Below are positions 35,269 through 42,817 of a stretch of DNA of 64,000 nt, in pieces. Under the pieces are notes generated by a model. The model was not told the origin of the DNA. It was given only the letters and a program-made list of their open reading frames with translations, and did not search any database. The stretch is from positions 1 to 64,000 of the forward strand of contig NZ_JAFNJS010000004.1 of NCBI RefSeq assembly GCF_019024325.1. Reading direction: 5' to 3'. A program made the position numbers and the translations under genes. Within the stretch, counting starts at the first letter, position 1. Every line of letters begins with the position of its first letter. Source of the stretch: Falsiroseomonas tokyonensis. GTDB lineage: Bacteria > Pseudomonadota > Alphaproteobacteria > Acetobacterales > Acetobacteraceae.

Positions 35269-35925
35269 TCAAGCCTGCGTCTGTCGGCGCGCCGTCCTCC
35301 GGCGGCCATCCCGGCTGGCCAGGCGGCGCAGATCCGCCAGCAACCGCTGATCGACCACGACCTTGGCGGCCGCCACCAGCACCACTGCGCAGAGCACGGC
35401 CTTGGAGACGATCCCCATTGTCCCGTCGATCAGCAGGGCATGGACCACCGTGCCGATGACGATCACCAGGGCCAGCATCACGTGCAGCAGGCGCCAGACG
35501 GCCGGCCGCAAGCGCCCGCGCAGCGCCGCCATCCCGGCCGCGGCAAGCACCGCCCATAGGGCGACCACGCCCCATGCCGAGAAGTCCGTCGGCGATCGGA
35601 ACAGCAGGGCGTCGAGCACGTCCGGCGGGCTGGTCAACCAGAGCCCCGCGACATGCACCACCACGGCCGCAAGCAGCCCAGCGCCCACCAGGCCATGCAG
35701 CCGCCGCGCCAGGCGCAGAGGCAGGCCCGGCAGAAGGCCGCCTGCGAGCAGGGGCTGCACCAGCAGCAGCGCCAGCCCGACCACCCCCGCAAGGCCGGCG
35801 GCGATGTAGATGGAATCGCGCCAGGCCAGCAGCGGGCTTGTCGCCGCGACCGTGATCGGCACGGCAATGGCGGCCGCCAGGGCGGCCCAGATCAGGAAGG
35901 ACCGCACCTTCCCCCGAAGAGTCAC
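35269..35925 (-). CDS. Ferric reductase-like transmembrane protein
   Basis: The 218-aa protein has about six membrane helices and two His-bearing helices (LRLARRLHGLVGAG with VVVHVAGLW, and WRLLHVMLALVIVIGTVVHALLI), the pattern of a bis-heme b domain in ferric-reductase-like or YedZ/MsrQ-like proteins. It would carry electrons across the membrane. The ATG overlaps the stop of the Tat-exported protein gene by 4 bp, so the two probably work together. The electron donor or acceptor domain is absent. A gap of 156 bp separates its end from the methyltransferase gene; nothing was found there. Confidence 0.75.
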   Translation of the reverse strand: MTLRGKVRSFLIWAALAAAIAVPITVAATSPLLAWRDSIYIAAGLAGVVGLALLLVQPLLAGGLLPGLPLRLARRLHGLVGAGLLAAVVVHVAGLWLTSPPDVLDALLFRSPTDFSAWGVVALWAVLAAAGMAALRGRLRPAVWRLLHVMLALVIVIGTVVHALLIDGTMGIVSKAVLCAVVLVAAAKVVVDQRLLADLRRLASRDGRRRTARRQTQA

Positions 35926-36428
35926 GCGGGTCGCAGCACGAAGTCCGCCGTCAGGCTGGTGTCGCGGGCGCTCCGCAACACCGGCCGCAGGAACACGGTC
36001 GCGAACCCATTGTCGTCATGCGCCGCATCATAGGCGAGGTGGCCATGCGCCTGGCCGAAGGCGGGCACGATCTGCGGCATCTCGATCCGGAAGACGCCAT
36101 TGGCATCCGTCAGGGTGGCGCCATGGCTGCGCTCGTCGCGCTCATGCCCCTCCGTCGTATGGGCCCAGGCCTGGATGCGCACACGCGGCAAAGGCGCGCC
36201 ATCGCCCGCGCGCCGGACGGTGCCGGTCAGCCAGAAGCCGCCGCCGCCAATGCGTTCCACGATCGGCGCGCCGGGCCGGTAGTTGTTCGCGCCGCCGCGC
36301 ATGGAGGGGGTGGGCGCCAAGCCCTGCGCCCGCGCCGGGACGATCAGGCCGGAGGCACCCGTGGCCAGTGCGGCGCCGAGGGTCGCGGCGCCGAGCAGGC
36401 TGCGGCGAGGCAAGGGCGCATGGGTCAT
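35922..36428 (-). CDS. Tat-exported protein with a transthyretin/dioxygenase-like fold
   Basis: The 168-aa protein begins with a Tat signal (PRRSLLGAATLGAALATGASG) and contains GGANNYRPGAPIVERIGGGGF, TGTVRRAGDGAPLPRVRIQA and TDANGVFRIE, which resemble the beta-sandwich of intradiol dioxygenases and TTR-like domains. The Tyr/His iron ligands of true dioxygenases are not clear, so catalytic activity is doubtful. The ATG at 36428 follows GGATGGAGAGACGACG. It is upstream of and coupled to the ferric reductase-like membrane gene, suggesting an exported partner of a redox protein. Confidence 0.65.
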   Translation of the reverse strand: MTHAPLPRRSLLGAATLGAALATGASGLIVPARAQGLAPTPSMRGGANNYRPGAPIVERIGGGGFWLTGTVRRAGDGAPLPRVRIQAWAHTTEGHERDERSHGATLTDANGVFRIEMPQIVPAFGQAHGHLAYDAAHDDNGFATVFLRPVLRSARDTSLTADFVLRPA

Positions 36429-36544
36429 CGTCGTCTCTCCATCCCGGAATGGCGGGCGGCTCAGGCCGCCGCCGTTCATTTGGGGAGAGGAGGCGGCAGG
36501 TGAAGCGCCATTCATGTTACGAGACGTGTCTGCGGGCCGAGGCC

Positions 36545-37411
36545 TCACCCCGCCCTTCGCCGCTCCGGCAGGGCCACCAGGATTCCGCCGGCCGCGATGA
36601 TGGCCGCCCCTATCGCGGTCCAGCCATCCGGCCAGTCGCCGAAGACCAGCACGCCGGCCAGCCCGGCCCAGAGCAGCTGGGTATAGGACATGGGCGCGAG
36701 GACCGAGGCCGGCGCGCGGGCAAAGGCCAGCACCAGCAGGCAATGGCCGGCGCCGCCCAGCAGGCCGAGGGCGGCGAAAAGCGGCCAGTCCGCCGCGGCC
36801 GGCGTTTCCCAGACGAAGGGCTGCGCCAGGCCGGTGACCACCGCGGCGGCGATCGAGGTATGGACGAAGGTGGTATGCGGGTCATCCACCGCCGCCAGCT
36901 TGCGGGTCAGCAGCTGGTAGACGGTATTGGCCACCGCAGTGACCAGCGGCAGCAGCATGGCCCAGTGCAGCGGCTCCCCGGTCAGGAAGGGCGGGCGCAG
37001 CGCCACCAGCACGCCGGCGAATCCGATGGCGCAGCCCAGCCAGCGCCGCGGCGAGACCTTCTCGCCCAGCCAGACCGCGGCCAGCGCCACGGTCAGCACC
37101 GGGGCGGCGAAGGCCACCGCCGTGGCATCGGCCAGCGGGATATGGATCAGCGCGACGGAGAGCGCCGCATTGGCGGTCGCCAGGCACAGGCTGCGCAGGG
37201 TCTGCAGCCCCGGCGCGCGGCTGCGGAAGGGCACCTTGCCGGTCAGCAGCTTCAGCGCCGCCATCACCAGCAGTGTGTGGAAGACGAAGCGCACGAACAT
37301 CAGCTGCGGCACCGCGTGGCTCGCCACCAGCACCTTCAGCAGCGCATCCATGGTGACGAAAAGGGCGAGTGCGACGAGTTGTAGCAGCACGCCCTGCAGG
37401 GGTCGGGACAT
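36545..37411 (-). CDS. EamA/DMT-family transporter
   Basis: The 288-aa protein (from ATG 37411, MSRPLQGV) has about ten membrane helices in two EamA repeats. Motifs such as FVTMDALLKVL, FVRFVFHTLLV and the second-half GAGHCLLVLAFARAPASVL followed by YTQLLWAGLAGVLVFGDWP are typical of drug/metabolite exporters. The substrate is unknown. An alternative start at 37447 would add a non-hydrophobic leader. It lies alone: gcrA ends 100 bp upstream and the Tat-exported gene starts 117 bp downstream of its end. Confidence 0.9.
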   Translation of the reverse strand: MSRPLQGVLLQLVALALFVTMDALLKVLVASHAVPQLMFVRFVFHTLLVMAALKLLTGKVPFRSRAPGLQTLRSLCLATANAALSVALIHIPLADATAVAFAAPVLTVALAAVWLGEKVSPRRWLGCAIGFAGVLVALRPPFLTGEPLHWAMLLPLVTAVANTVYQLLTRKLAAVDDPHTTFVHTSIAAAVVTGLAQPFVWETPAAADWPLFAALGLLGGAGHCLLVLAFARAPASVLAPMSYTQLLWAGLAGVLVFGDWPDGWTAIGAAIIAAGGILVALPERRRAG

Positions 37412-37510
37412 GGCCACAGCTATGCCAGCCCCCTGCCCCGCCTCCAACCGCGATCCGGGCGCGGCCGCCCTGCGCTGCAGGACCCCCTCGGCCCCGCAGC
37501 TTCGCCAGGC

Positions 37511-38023
37511 TCAGGCGGCGTCTTCGCGGCGGTCGCGGGCCTTCACATAGGCCACCGACGCATGCTGGGTGCAGTATGGCTTGCCCGGCGTCGCCTCGGC
37601 CGAGCAGAAGCGGAAATCCGGCGTGCCGGGCTCGCCGATCGGCCAGCAGCAGCTGCGGGCGGAGCCGAGGCGCGGGAAGGCGCGCACGACGGAAGGCTGC
37701 GGCGCCGGCATGGGCGCGGGCGCCGGGGCGGGTGTCGCCGCCAGGGTCGTGGCCATGGCCGGCGCGACCGTCGGCGCCAGGGTGGAACGCGGCGCCAGGC
37801 CGGCCGGGCGCGGCAGGCGGGCGGCGGCGGGCGCGGCCTGGGCCGGGCGCTCGGCCAGCGCCTCGCGGCGGATCGGGCTGGGGCGGGCGGGCAGGTTCAG
37901 GCGATGCGCCTTGCCCACCACGGCGTTCTTCGAAACGCCCATGCGCCGGCCGATCTCGGCTGTCGAATGACCTTCCGCCCAGAGCGCCCGAAGCCGCTCG
38001 ATGGCCTCCGTCGTCCAATCCAT
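37511..38023 (-). CDS. gcrA: GcrA cell-cycle regulator
   Basis: The 170-aa protein has the GcrA N-terminus MDWTTEAIERLRALWAEGHS, then IGRRMGVSKNAVVGKAHRL, a helix-turn-helix-like DNA-binding domain. A long Ala/Pro-rich linker (about 45-115) is followed by the conserved C-terminus CCWPIGEPGTPDFRFC and PYCTQHASVAYV, which contacts sigma70. GcrA activates promoters with CcrM-methylated GANTC in alphaproteobacteria. A good Shine-Dalgarno sequence (GGAGAGAG) precedes the ATG at 38023. One GANTC site (GATTC, 38111-38115) lies about 90 bp upstream. The gene is the best alphaproteobacterial marker in this window. Confidence 0.95.
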   Translation of the reverse strand: MDWTTEAIERLRALWAEGHSTAEIGRRMGVSKNAVVGKAHRLNLPARPSPIRREALAERPAQAAPAAARLPRPAGLAPRSTLAPTVAPAMATTLAATPAPAPAPMPAPQPSVVRAFPRLGSARSCCWPIGEPGTPDFRFCSAEATPGKPYCTQHASVAYVKARDRREDAA

Positions 38024-38160
38024 GCGCTCTCTCCACAACCCCGGCTGACACAACATACGGTAGGGCAACGCGGGGGCGGACTACAAGTTGTAGAATGCGC
38101 CGGAGAGCATGATTCCTGTGGACAGACTGCGGAGAAAGCTAACGAGGCGTTAACAGCGCC

Positions 38161-39126
38161 TCAGAACAGCAAGCCCTTCTTCAGCATGCCGTGCACGCCC
38201 TTCTCACCGTTCACCGTCTGAGTCACCCGGAAATCCACCGCGAGCGAACACAGCTGGTAGGCATCGGCGGCCGAGACGTTCATGCGCGCCACGATGAAGG
38301 CGATCATCTCCCGCAGCGCCTGCTTCATGGCAAGGTCCAGATCCTCGTTCATCCCCATGGAGATGAAGTGGGTCGCGGTTTCCGCGCGGGGGAAGCGCAG
38401 CGCCGGGTCGGCGGCGCCGCCGCCCTTTTCCAGCGTCAGGCGAAAATGCCCGGTCAGGCACATCTCCAGCGCATTGATGCAGACCTCGCCATCGCCCTGC
38501 ACGCCATGCCCGTCGCCGGCCGAGAAATTGGCGCCCGCCACATGCACGGGCAGCCACAGCGTGGTGCCGGCGGTCAGTTCCTTGTTGTCCAGATTGCCGC
38601 CATGCGCCCGCGGCTCCTTGGTCGAGATCGGACCCCAGGGCGCCGGCGGGGCCACGCCCATCACGCCGAAGAAGGGGGACAGCGGCAGGGTCACGCCCGG
38701 GCCGACCGGAACCCGCCCCGTCATCGCGGCCTTGTCGACCGGGATATGCAGCATGCGCGCATAGGGGAAATCCTCCGGCAGCGTGCCGAAGAGCGGGCGA
38801 AATCCGCAAAAACCCCAGTCGCAGCCGAGCTCGATCTTCTCGATATCCACGCGCAGCACATCGCCCGGCTCGGCGCCCGCCACGGCCACCGGGCCGGTCA
38901 GGATATGCGGGCCGAGGCGCGGCGGCTTGGCGGCGTGGATGGCGGCCAGCGCCGGCGGCGGCAGCAGCCCGGTCTCCGGCTTCGGCATCGCCTCCGGCGC
39001 GCCGGAGACGCATTCCAGCACCACCAGGTCGCCGCTGGCGATGGTGGCGACGGGGGCGAAGCTGGCATCGAAGGCGCCCCAGCGGATGGTCTCGGGCGTG
39101 GCGGGGATGCGGTGGGTATCGGGCAT
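38161..39126 (-). CDS. Acetamidase/formamidase family protein
   Basis: The 321-aa protein belongs to the FmdA/AmdA family: ILTGPVAVAGAEPGDVLRVDI, LPVHVAGANFSAGDGHGVQ, GDGEVCINALEM and late FISMGMNEDLDLAMKQALREMI. These are the metal and substrate-contact motifs of acetamidase/formamidase. It releases ammonia from formamide or short amides. It is alone, 137 bp upstream of gcrA, and no urea/amide transporter is adjacent. The position with respect to gcrA is likely chance. Confidence 0.92.
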   Translation of the reverse strand: MPDTHRIPATPETIRWGAFDASFAPVATIASGDLVVLECVSGAPEAMPKPETGLLPPPALAAIHAAKPPRLGPHILTGPVAVAGAEPGDVLRVDIEKIELGCDWGFCGFRPLFGTLPEDFPYARMLHIPVDKAAMTGRVPVGPGVTLPLSPFFGVMGVAPPAPWGPISTKEPRAHGGNLDNKELTAGTTLWLPVHVAGANFSAGDGHGVQGDGEVCINALEMCLTGHFRLTLEKGGGAADPALRFPRAETATHFISMGMNEDLDLAMKQALREMIAFIVARMNVSAADAYQLCSLAVDFRVTQTVNGEKGVHGMLKKGLLF

Positions 39127-39207
39127 CGGGCGACCTCGGCTGGGGATTCCCGCAGTGCAGCAAGCCGCGGCCCGCCGGTCAACGGATCCGCCGGCCGCCA
39201 GCGTGAT

Positions 39208-40026
39208 TCAATGCGCGCCAAGGCGCAGGTTCAGCCGCCGCTGGTCGGCCGGGCAGACGCGGCCCAGCCGGCGGTATTCCCGCGGCGTGTCGATCGCGTC
39301 ATGCCCTGCCTCCCGCGCTGCGCGCAGCCGGGCCAGCACCGGCTCCACCGCCGCCGTCAGATCCTCCTGCAGCAGCAGCGCCGCGGCGCCGGCATCGGGG
39401 GCCTGGGCCTGGGCGCGGGCGGCCCAGTTGCGGGCGGCCAGGCGCAACCCCTCCGCCGCCTCGCGCAGGGTGCGCCGGTTCACCTCGGCATGGCGGCGCT
39501 CATGCGCCAGCACCTCCCGCGCCAGGCAGCCATTGCGGGGAATCTCCCGCGCCAGGCGGATGCTGTGCTCGGCATGCACCAGGCTGAGCCGGACCTCGGA
39601 GGGCAGGCCGCAGACTGGCCCTTCCGCCACCCCCTGGCTGCGCACCGTAATCTCGCTGCGCCATTCGACGCGGGACAGCGTCAGGCCCAGGTGGTGCAGC
39701 ACCGTGCCCTGGCCCTGCGCCTCCTCCGGCACCTCCGCCAGGCGGCGCAGCTGCTCCGCGCTCACCGGCGGCAGCACGCGCGGATCGGGGTCCGAGACGG
39801 TGACGCGGACCAGCGGCGTGCCGCGCGGCGGGCAGGCTACCTGCGCCGGCACCGGCGCAGGCAAAGCCCCGCCTTGCGCCAGGGCCGGGCCGGCAGCGAT
39901 CAGCAGCAGCAGGAGCGGAAGAAGGCCCGGCAGGATCAGAGCCAGCCCTTCCGCTTGAAATAGGCGATGGGCAGCACGGCCGCGACAACCATGAGGCCGA
40001 GTGCGGCCGGATAGGCCCAGGGCCAT
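39208..40026 (-). CDS. DUF922-like predicted Zn-dependent exported protein
   Basis: The frame encodes a hydrophobic signal segment (LILPGLLPLLLLLIAAGPALA), then GLTLSRVEWRSEITVRSQG, and a zinc-peptidase-like HERRHAEVNRR motif, as in DUF922 proteins. The only ATG/GTG/TTG start is at 40026, which overlaps corA by 91 bp and gives a long non-hydrophobic n-region that is probably corA shadow. The real start may instead be a CTG at 39945 or 39939, next to AGCGGAAGGG inside the corA end. The function is unknown. The start is uncertain, but the body of the gene is well supported. Confidence 0.65.
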   Translation of the reverse strand: MALGLSGRTRPHGCRGRAAHRLFQAEGLALILPGLLPLLLLLIAAGPALAQGGALPAPVPAQVACPPRGTPLVRVTVSDPDPRVLPPVSAEQLRRLAEVPEEAQGQGTVLHHLGLTLSRVEWRSEITVRSQGVAEGPVCGLPSEVRLSLVHAEHSIRLAREIPRNGCLAREVLAHERRHAEVNRRTLREAAEGLRLAARNWAARAQAQAPDAGAAALLLQEDLTAAVEPVLARLRAAREAGHDAIDTPREYRRLGRVCPADQRRLNLRLGAH

Positions 40027-40919
40027 TCCAGCTCCGGCATGTGCCGGAAATTCATGCCGTAGATGCTGGCGATCAGCGTCGGCGGCATCAGCGCCACGCT
40101 GGCCACCGTGAAGGTCTTGATGATGGCGTTCTGCTCGACGTTCAGGATGCCCAGCACCGCATCCAGCAGGAAGGTCGCCTTGTTGTTCAGGAAGCCGGCA
40201 TGGTCCACCAGCGACCGCACGTCGCGCACCAGGGTCTTGATCAGCACCTGGTTGTCCTTGCGGATCACCGTCGCCTTTTCCGCGCTGACGAAGGACAGGA
40301 TGCGGGTAAGGCCCAGCAGCGTCTCGTTCGTGCGCGTCGTCACCTCCCCCACCTCGCCCAGGGTGATCAGCGCCTCGCGCAGGTCATGGTCGCGCTTGTC
40401 GGCCTTCACCTTGGTGCGCGCGCTGCGGAAGGAGGCGGAGGAGGCGCGGTCCATGTCGGAGCCCACGCGCTCCAGGATATCGGCCAGCCGGTCGACGATC
40501 TGCTCGAACAGATGCAGCATCACCGCATCCGGGGTGGAGACCAGGCCCGGGGATCGCTGGCAGCGCAGCGAGAAGACCGAAAAGGCCTTGGGCGTCGCAT
40601 AGCGCACCGTCACCAGCGCCTGGTTGCTGAGCACGAAGGTGATGGGGGTGGAGCCGTATTCGCCGCCCTCCACGCCGTAGAGGAAGTTGGCGGTCAGGAA
40701 CAGCGCCTCATCCTCCCGATACAGGCGGGAGGAGCTTTCGATCTCCTGCATCTCCTCCCGGGTCGGGATTTCCAGGCGCAGCGCCTCCTGCACCGCCCGC
40801 TCCTCCTCGGGCGTCGGGTTGAGCAGGTCGATCCAGACCGCCTCGGCGATCTGTTCCGGGGCCAGGACGCCGTCGCGCAGGGCAAGACGGCCGTCACGGA
40901 CGGCGTAGCTCGTCATCAT
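39936..40919 (-). CDS. corA: Magnesium/cobalt transport protein CorA
   Basis: The 327-aa protein has a large cytoplasmic N-terminal domain and two C-terminal membrane helices joined by the signature YGMNF. The second helix ends near KRKGWL. LREALITLGEVGEVTT and AIIKTFTVASVALMPPTLIASI match the long stalk helix and first membrane helix. It forms a pentameric Mg2+ channel. The start lies at tandem ATG codons at 40919/40916. It follows mtnC by 73 bp, so it may share the mtn transcript or have its own promoter. Its 3' end overlaps the DUF922-like gene. Confidence 0.93.
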   Translation of the reverse strand: MMTSYAVRDGRLALRDGVLAPEQIAEAVWIDLLNPTPEEERAVQEALRLEIPTREEMQEIESSSRLYREDEALFLTANFLYGVEGGEYGSTPITFVLSNQALVTVRYATPKAFSVFSLRCQRSPGLVSTPDAVMLHLFEQIVDRLADILERVGSDMDRASSASFRSARTKVKADKRDHDLREALITLGEVGEVTTRTNETLLGLTRILSFVSAEKATVIRKDNQVLIKTLVRDVRSLVDHAGFLNNKATFLLDAVLGILNVEQNAIIKTFTVASVALMPPTLIASIYGMNFRHMPELEWPWAYPAALGLMVVAAVLPIAYFKRKGWL

Positions 40920-40992
40920 GTTGATTGATCTCCCGCGCCCGATCTCCCGCGCCCCGGGGGCAGGGGCACTTAACCTGTCGCGACGGCGCGTG

Positions 40993-41673
40993 TCACCCGG
41001 CCAGCGGCAGCTGGAACTGGCGGGCGACCTCCGGGAAGTCCATGGCGGCGGGGTGTCTCCCGCAGGCCACGGTGCCGTCCTGGGCACGGACCAGCTGGCA
41101 GGTCATCAGGCCGCTGTCCCGGGCCGCGTCCAGCTCCTCCGCCACATCGGAGAGGAACAGGATCCCGGCCGGGTCCTGCCCGGTCTGCGCGGCGATGGCG
41201 GCGTAGGAGGCCGCCTCCCGCTTGGCACCGACCCGCGTGTCGAAGAAGCCGCTGAACAGGGGCAGCAGGTCGCCGGCCTCGCTATGGCCGAACAGCAGCT
41301 TCTGGGCGCCGACGGAGCCCGAGGAATAGACCGCCAGCGCCACCCCGCCGGCCTGCCAGGCGCGCAGGCAGGGCGCCACATCAGGCCAGAGATGCCCGCG
41401 CAGCCTTCCATCCGTGAAACCCGCCGCCCAGATCAGCCCCTGCAGGGACTTCAGCGCGGTGACCTTGGCATCCGCCGCCATCCAGCCGCGCAGGGTTGCC
41501 GCCTGGTCCGGCCCCGGCACCTCCGCCAGGATCGCCGCCACCTCCGGCTCCGCCCCGCGGGCGGCCAGGAAGGCGTCCAGCTCCGCCTCGGCGAAGGGGA
41601 AGAGCGTGTCCTTGACGAAGGCGATGGCGCTGGTCGTGCCCTCGATATCCGTCAAGACCAGGCGCGGCGTCAT
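40993..41673 (-). CDS. mtnC: Acireductone synthase (enolase-phosphatase E1)
   Basis: The 226-aa HAD-family protein has the MtnC signature LTDIEGTTSAIAFVKDTLFP, AVYSSGSVGAQKLLF and ILFLSDVAEELDAA. It enolises and dephosphorylates 2,3-diketo-5-methylthiopentyl-1-phosphate to the acireductone of the methionine salvage pathway. The ATG at 41673 overlaps the mtnD stop by 4 bp. It is the last of TRAP permease-mtnB-mtnD-mtnC. Confidence 0.95.
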   Translation of the reverse strand: MTPRLVLTDIEGTTSAIAFVKDTLFPFAEAELDAFLAARGAEPEVAAILAEVPGPDQAATLRGWMAADAKVTALKSLQGLIWAAGFTDGRLRGHLWPDVAPCLRAWQAGGVALAVYSSGSVGAQKLLFGHSEAGDLLPLFSGFFDTRVGAKREAASYAAIAAQTGQDPAGILFLSDVAEELDAARDSGLMTCQLVRAQDGTVACGRHPAAMDFPEVARQFQLPLAG

Positions 41674-42209
41674 GCCGTGGCGGCGGGGAAGCGCGTCGCC
41701 ATGTCCGTGCCGGTGTAATGCGGCGTCCAGCCGGAGGTGTCGGTGAAGACGCGCAGCACGGCGAAGCTGGGATTCTCGCCCGCATCGAACCAGTGCCTGC
41801 TGTCCGCCGGCACCGAGATCAGGTCGCCCGCCGTGCAATGCGCGTCGAAGACCTTGCCGTCCACATGCAGCACGAAGTTGCCGGAGCCGGCATGGAAGAA
41901 GCGGACCTCGTCCTCGGTATGGATATGCTCCGACAGGAACTTGGCCCGCATCGCATCCTTCTGCGGATGGTCGGGCGTCAGCTTGATGACATCGGCCGTG
42001 CCGGCGCCGGTCTCGCCCATGAAGGCGTTCAGCTGCGGGCGATAGGCCTCCAGCACCGCCTCGGCCGGGGCATCGGCGGGCAGGTCGGCCAGCGGCCAGC
42101 GCTCGAAGCGCACGCCGATGGCGGAGAGCGCCGCGGCGATCTGGGTGGGATCCTCGGTGACCTGGACCTGCTGGTTGGTCGCGGCGTCCCAGACGGTCAG
42201 ACGGCTCAT
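41670..42209 (-). CDS. mtnD: Acireductone dioxygenase
   Basis: The 179-aa cupin protein has the metal-binding HIHTEDEVRFF and GDLISVPADSRHWFD, providing the His/His/Glu/His set of acireductone dioxygenases. With Fe2+ it gives 4-methylthio-2-oxobutanoate and formate, and with Ni2+ the off-pathway CO product. The ATG at 42209 overlaps mtnB by 4 bp and its stop overlaps mtnC by 4 bp, so the three enzymes are made together. Confidence 0.95.
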   Translation of the reverse strand: MSRLTVWDAATNQQVQVTEDPTQIAAALSAIGVRFERWPLADLPADAPAEAVLEAYRPQLNAFMGETGAGTADVIKLTPDHPQKDAMRAKFLSEHIHTEDEVRFFHAGSGNFVLHVDGKVFDAHCTAGDLISVPADSRHWFDAGENPSFAVLRVFTDTSGWTPHYTGTDMATRFPAATA

Positions 42210-42817
42210 CGCAGGCTCCTTTCCTTCAGCGCACAGTCCAGCATGAATTCCAGCCCCTCCATCCGGGCCAGGGCGGAGGGCATGTCGGGCGCCCATACAT
42301 AGGACCCGTGGCCGCGGATCAAATAGCCCGGCGGGACGCTGGGCAGCCCGTCCCACAGCGCATCCAGGCCGCGCTGCATGCGGGCGATGTCCTGGTCGTT
42401 CGGCACCACCGGCACCGCCACCTCCGCCTCATGCGTGGCCAGGCCCGGGAAGACCTTCAGCAGCTCAAATCCCGCCAGCACCAGGCTTTCGCCGGCGGCG
42501 CGGGACAGCACGGTATTGGCGATGGAATGGCCATGCAGCACCGCCCCTGCCTCGGGGAAGCGGCGATAGATGCCGCAATGGAGCAGCGTCTCGGCCGAGC
42601 TTCTCTTCGCCGGATCCTCCGCCACCCCATCCAGGTCCACCACCATCACGTCATCCGTGGTGAGAAACCCCTTGTGGCGGCCGGAGACGGTGACGGCGAG
42701 CCGGCGCGCATCCAGCCGGACGGAGAAATTGCCGGCAGTGGCCGGCACCCAGCCCCGCGCATCCATTCGCCGTCCGGCGGCGACGATCGCCTCCGCCGCC
42801 TGGTCCCACCCCATCAT
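42206..42817 (-). CDS. mtnB: Methylthioribulose-1-phosphate dehydratase
   Basis: The 203-aa class II aldolase-fold protein has GWVPATAGNFSVRLD, RHKGFLTTDD, LHGHSIANTVLS and the late HGSYVWAPDM, which contain the zinc-site histidines of MtnB. It dehydrates 5-methylthioribulose-1-phosphate to the diketo compound used by MtnC. Its start is the double ATG at 42817/42814, and it overlaps the TRAP permease stop by 4 bp. No mtnA isomerase, mtnK kinase or mtnP phosphorylase gene is in the window, so the substrate-forming half of the pathway must be elsewhere. Confidence 0.93.
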   Translation of the reverse strand: MMGWDQAAEAIVAAGRRMDARGWVPATAGNFSVRLDARRLAVTVSGRHKGFLTTDDVMVVDLDGVAEDPAKRSSAETLLHCGIYRRFPEAGAVLHGHSIANTVLSRAAGESLVLAGFELLKVFPGLATHEAEVAVPVVPNDQDIARMQRGLDALWDGLPSVPPGYLIRGHGSYVWAPDMPSALARMEGLEFMLDCALKERSLR

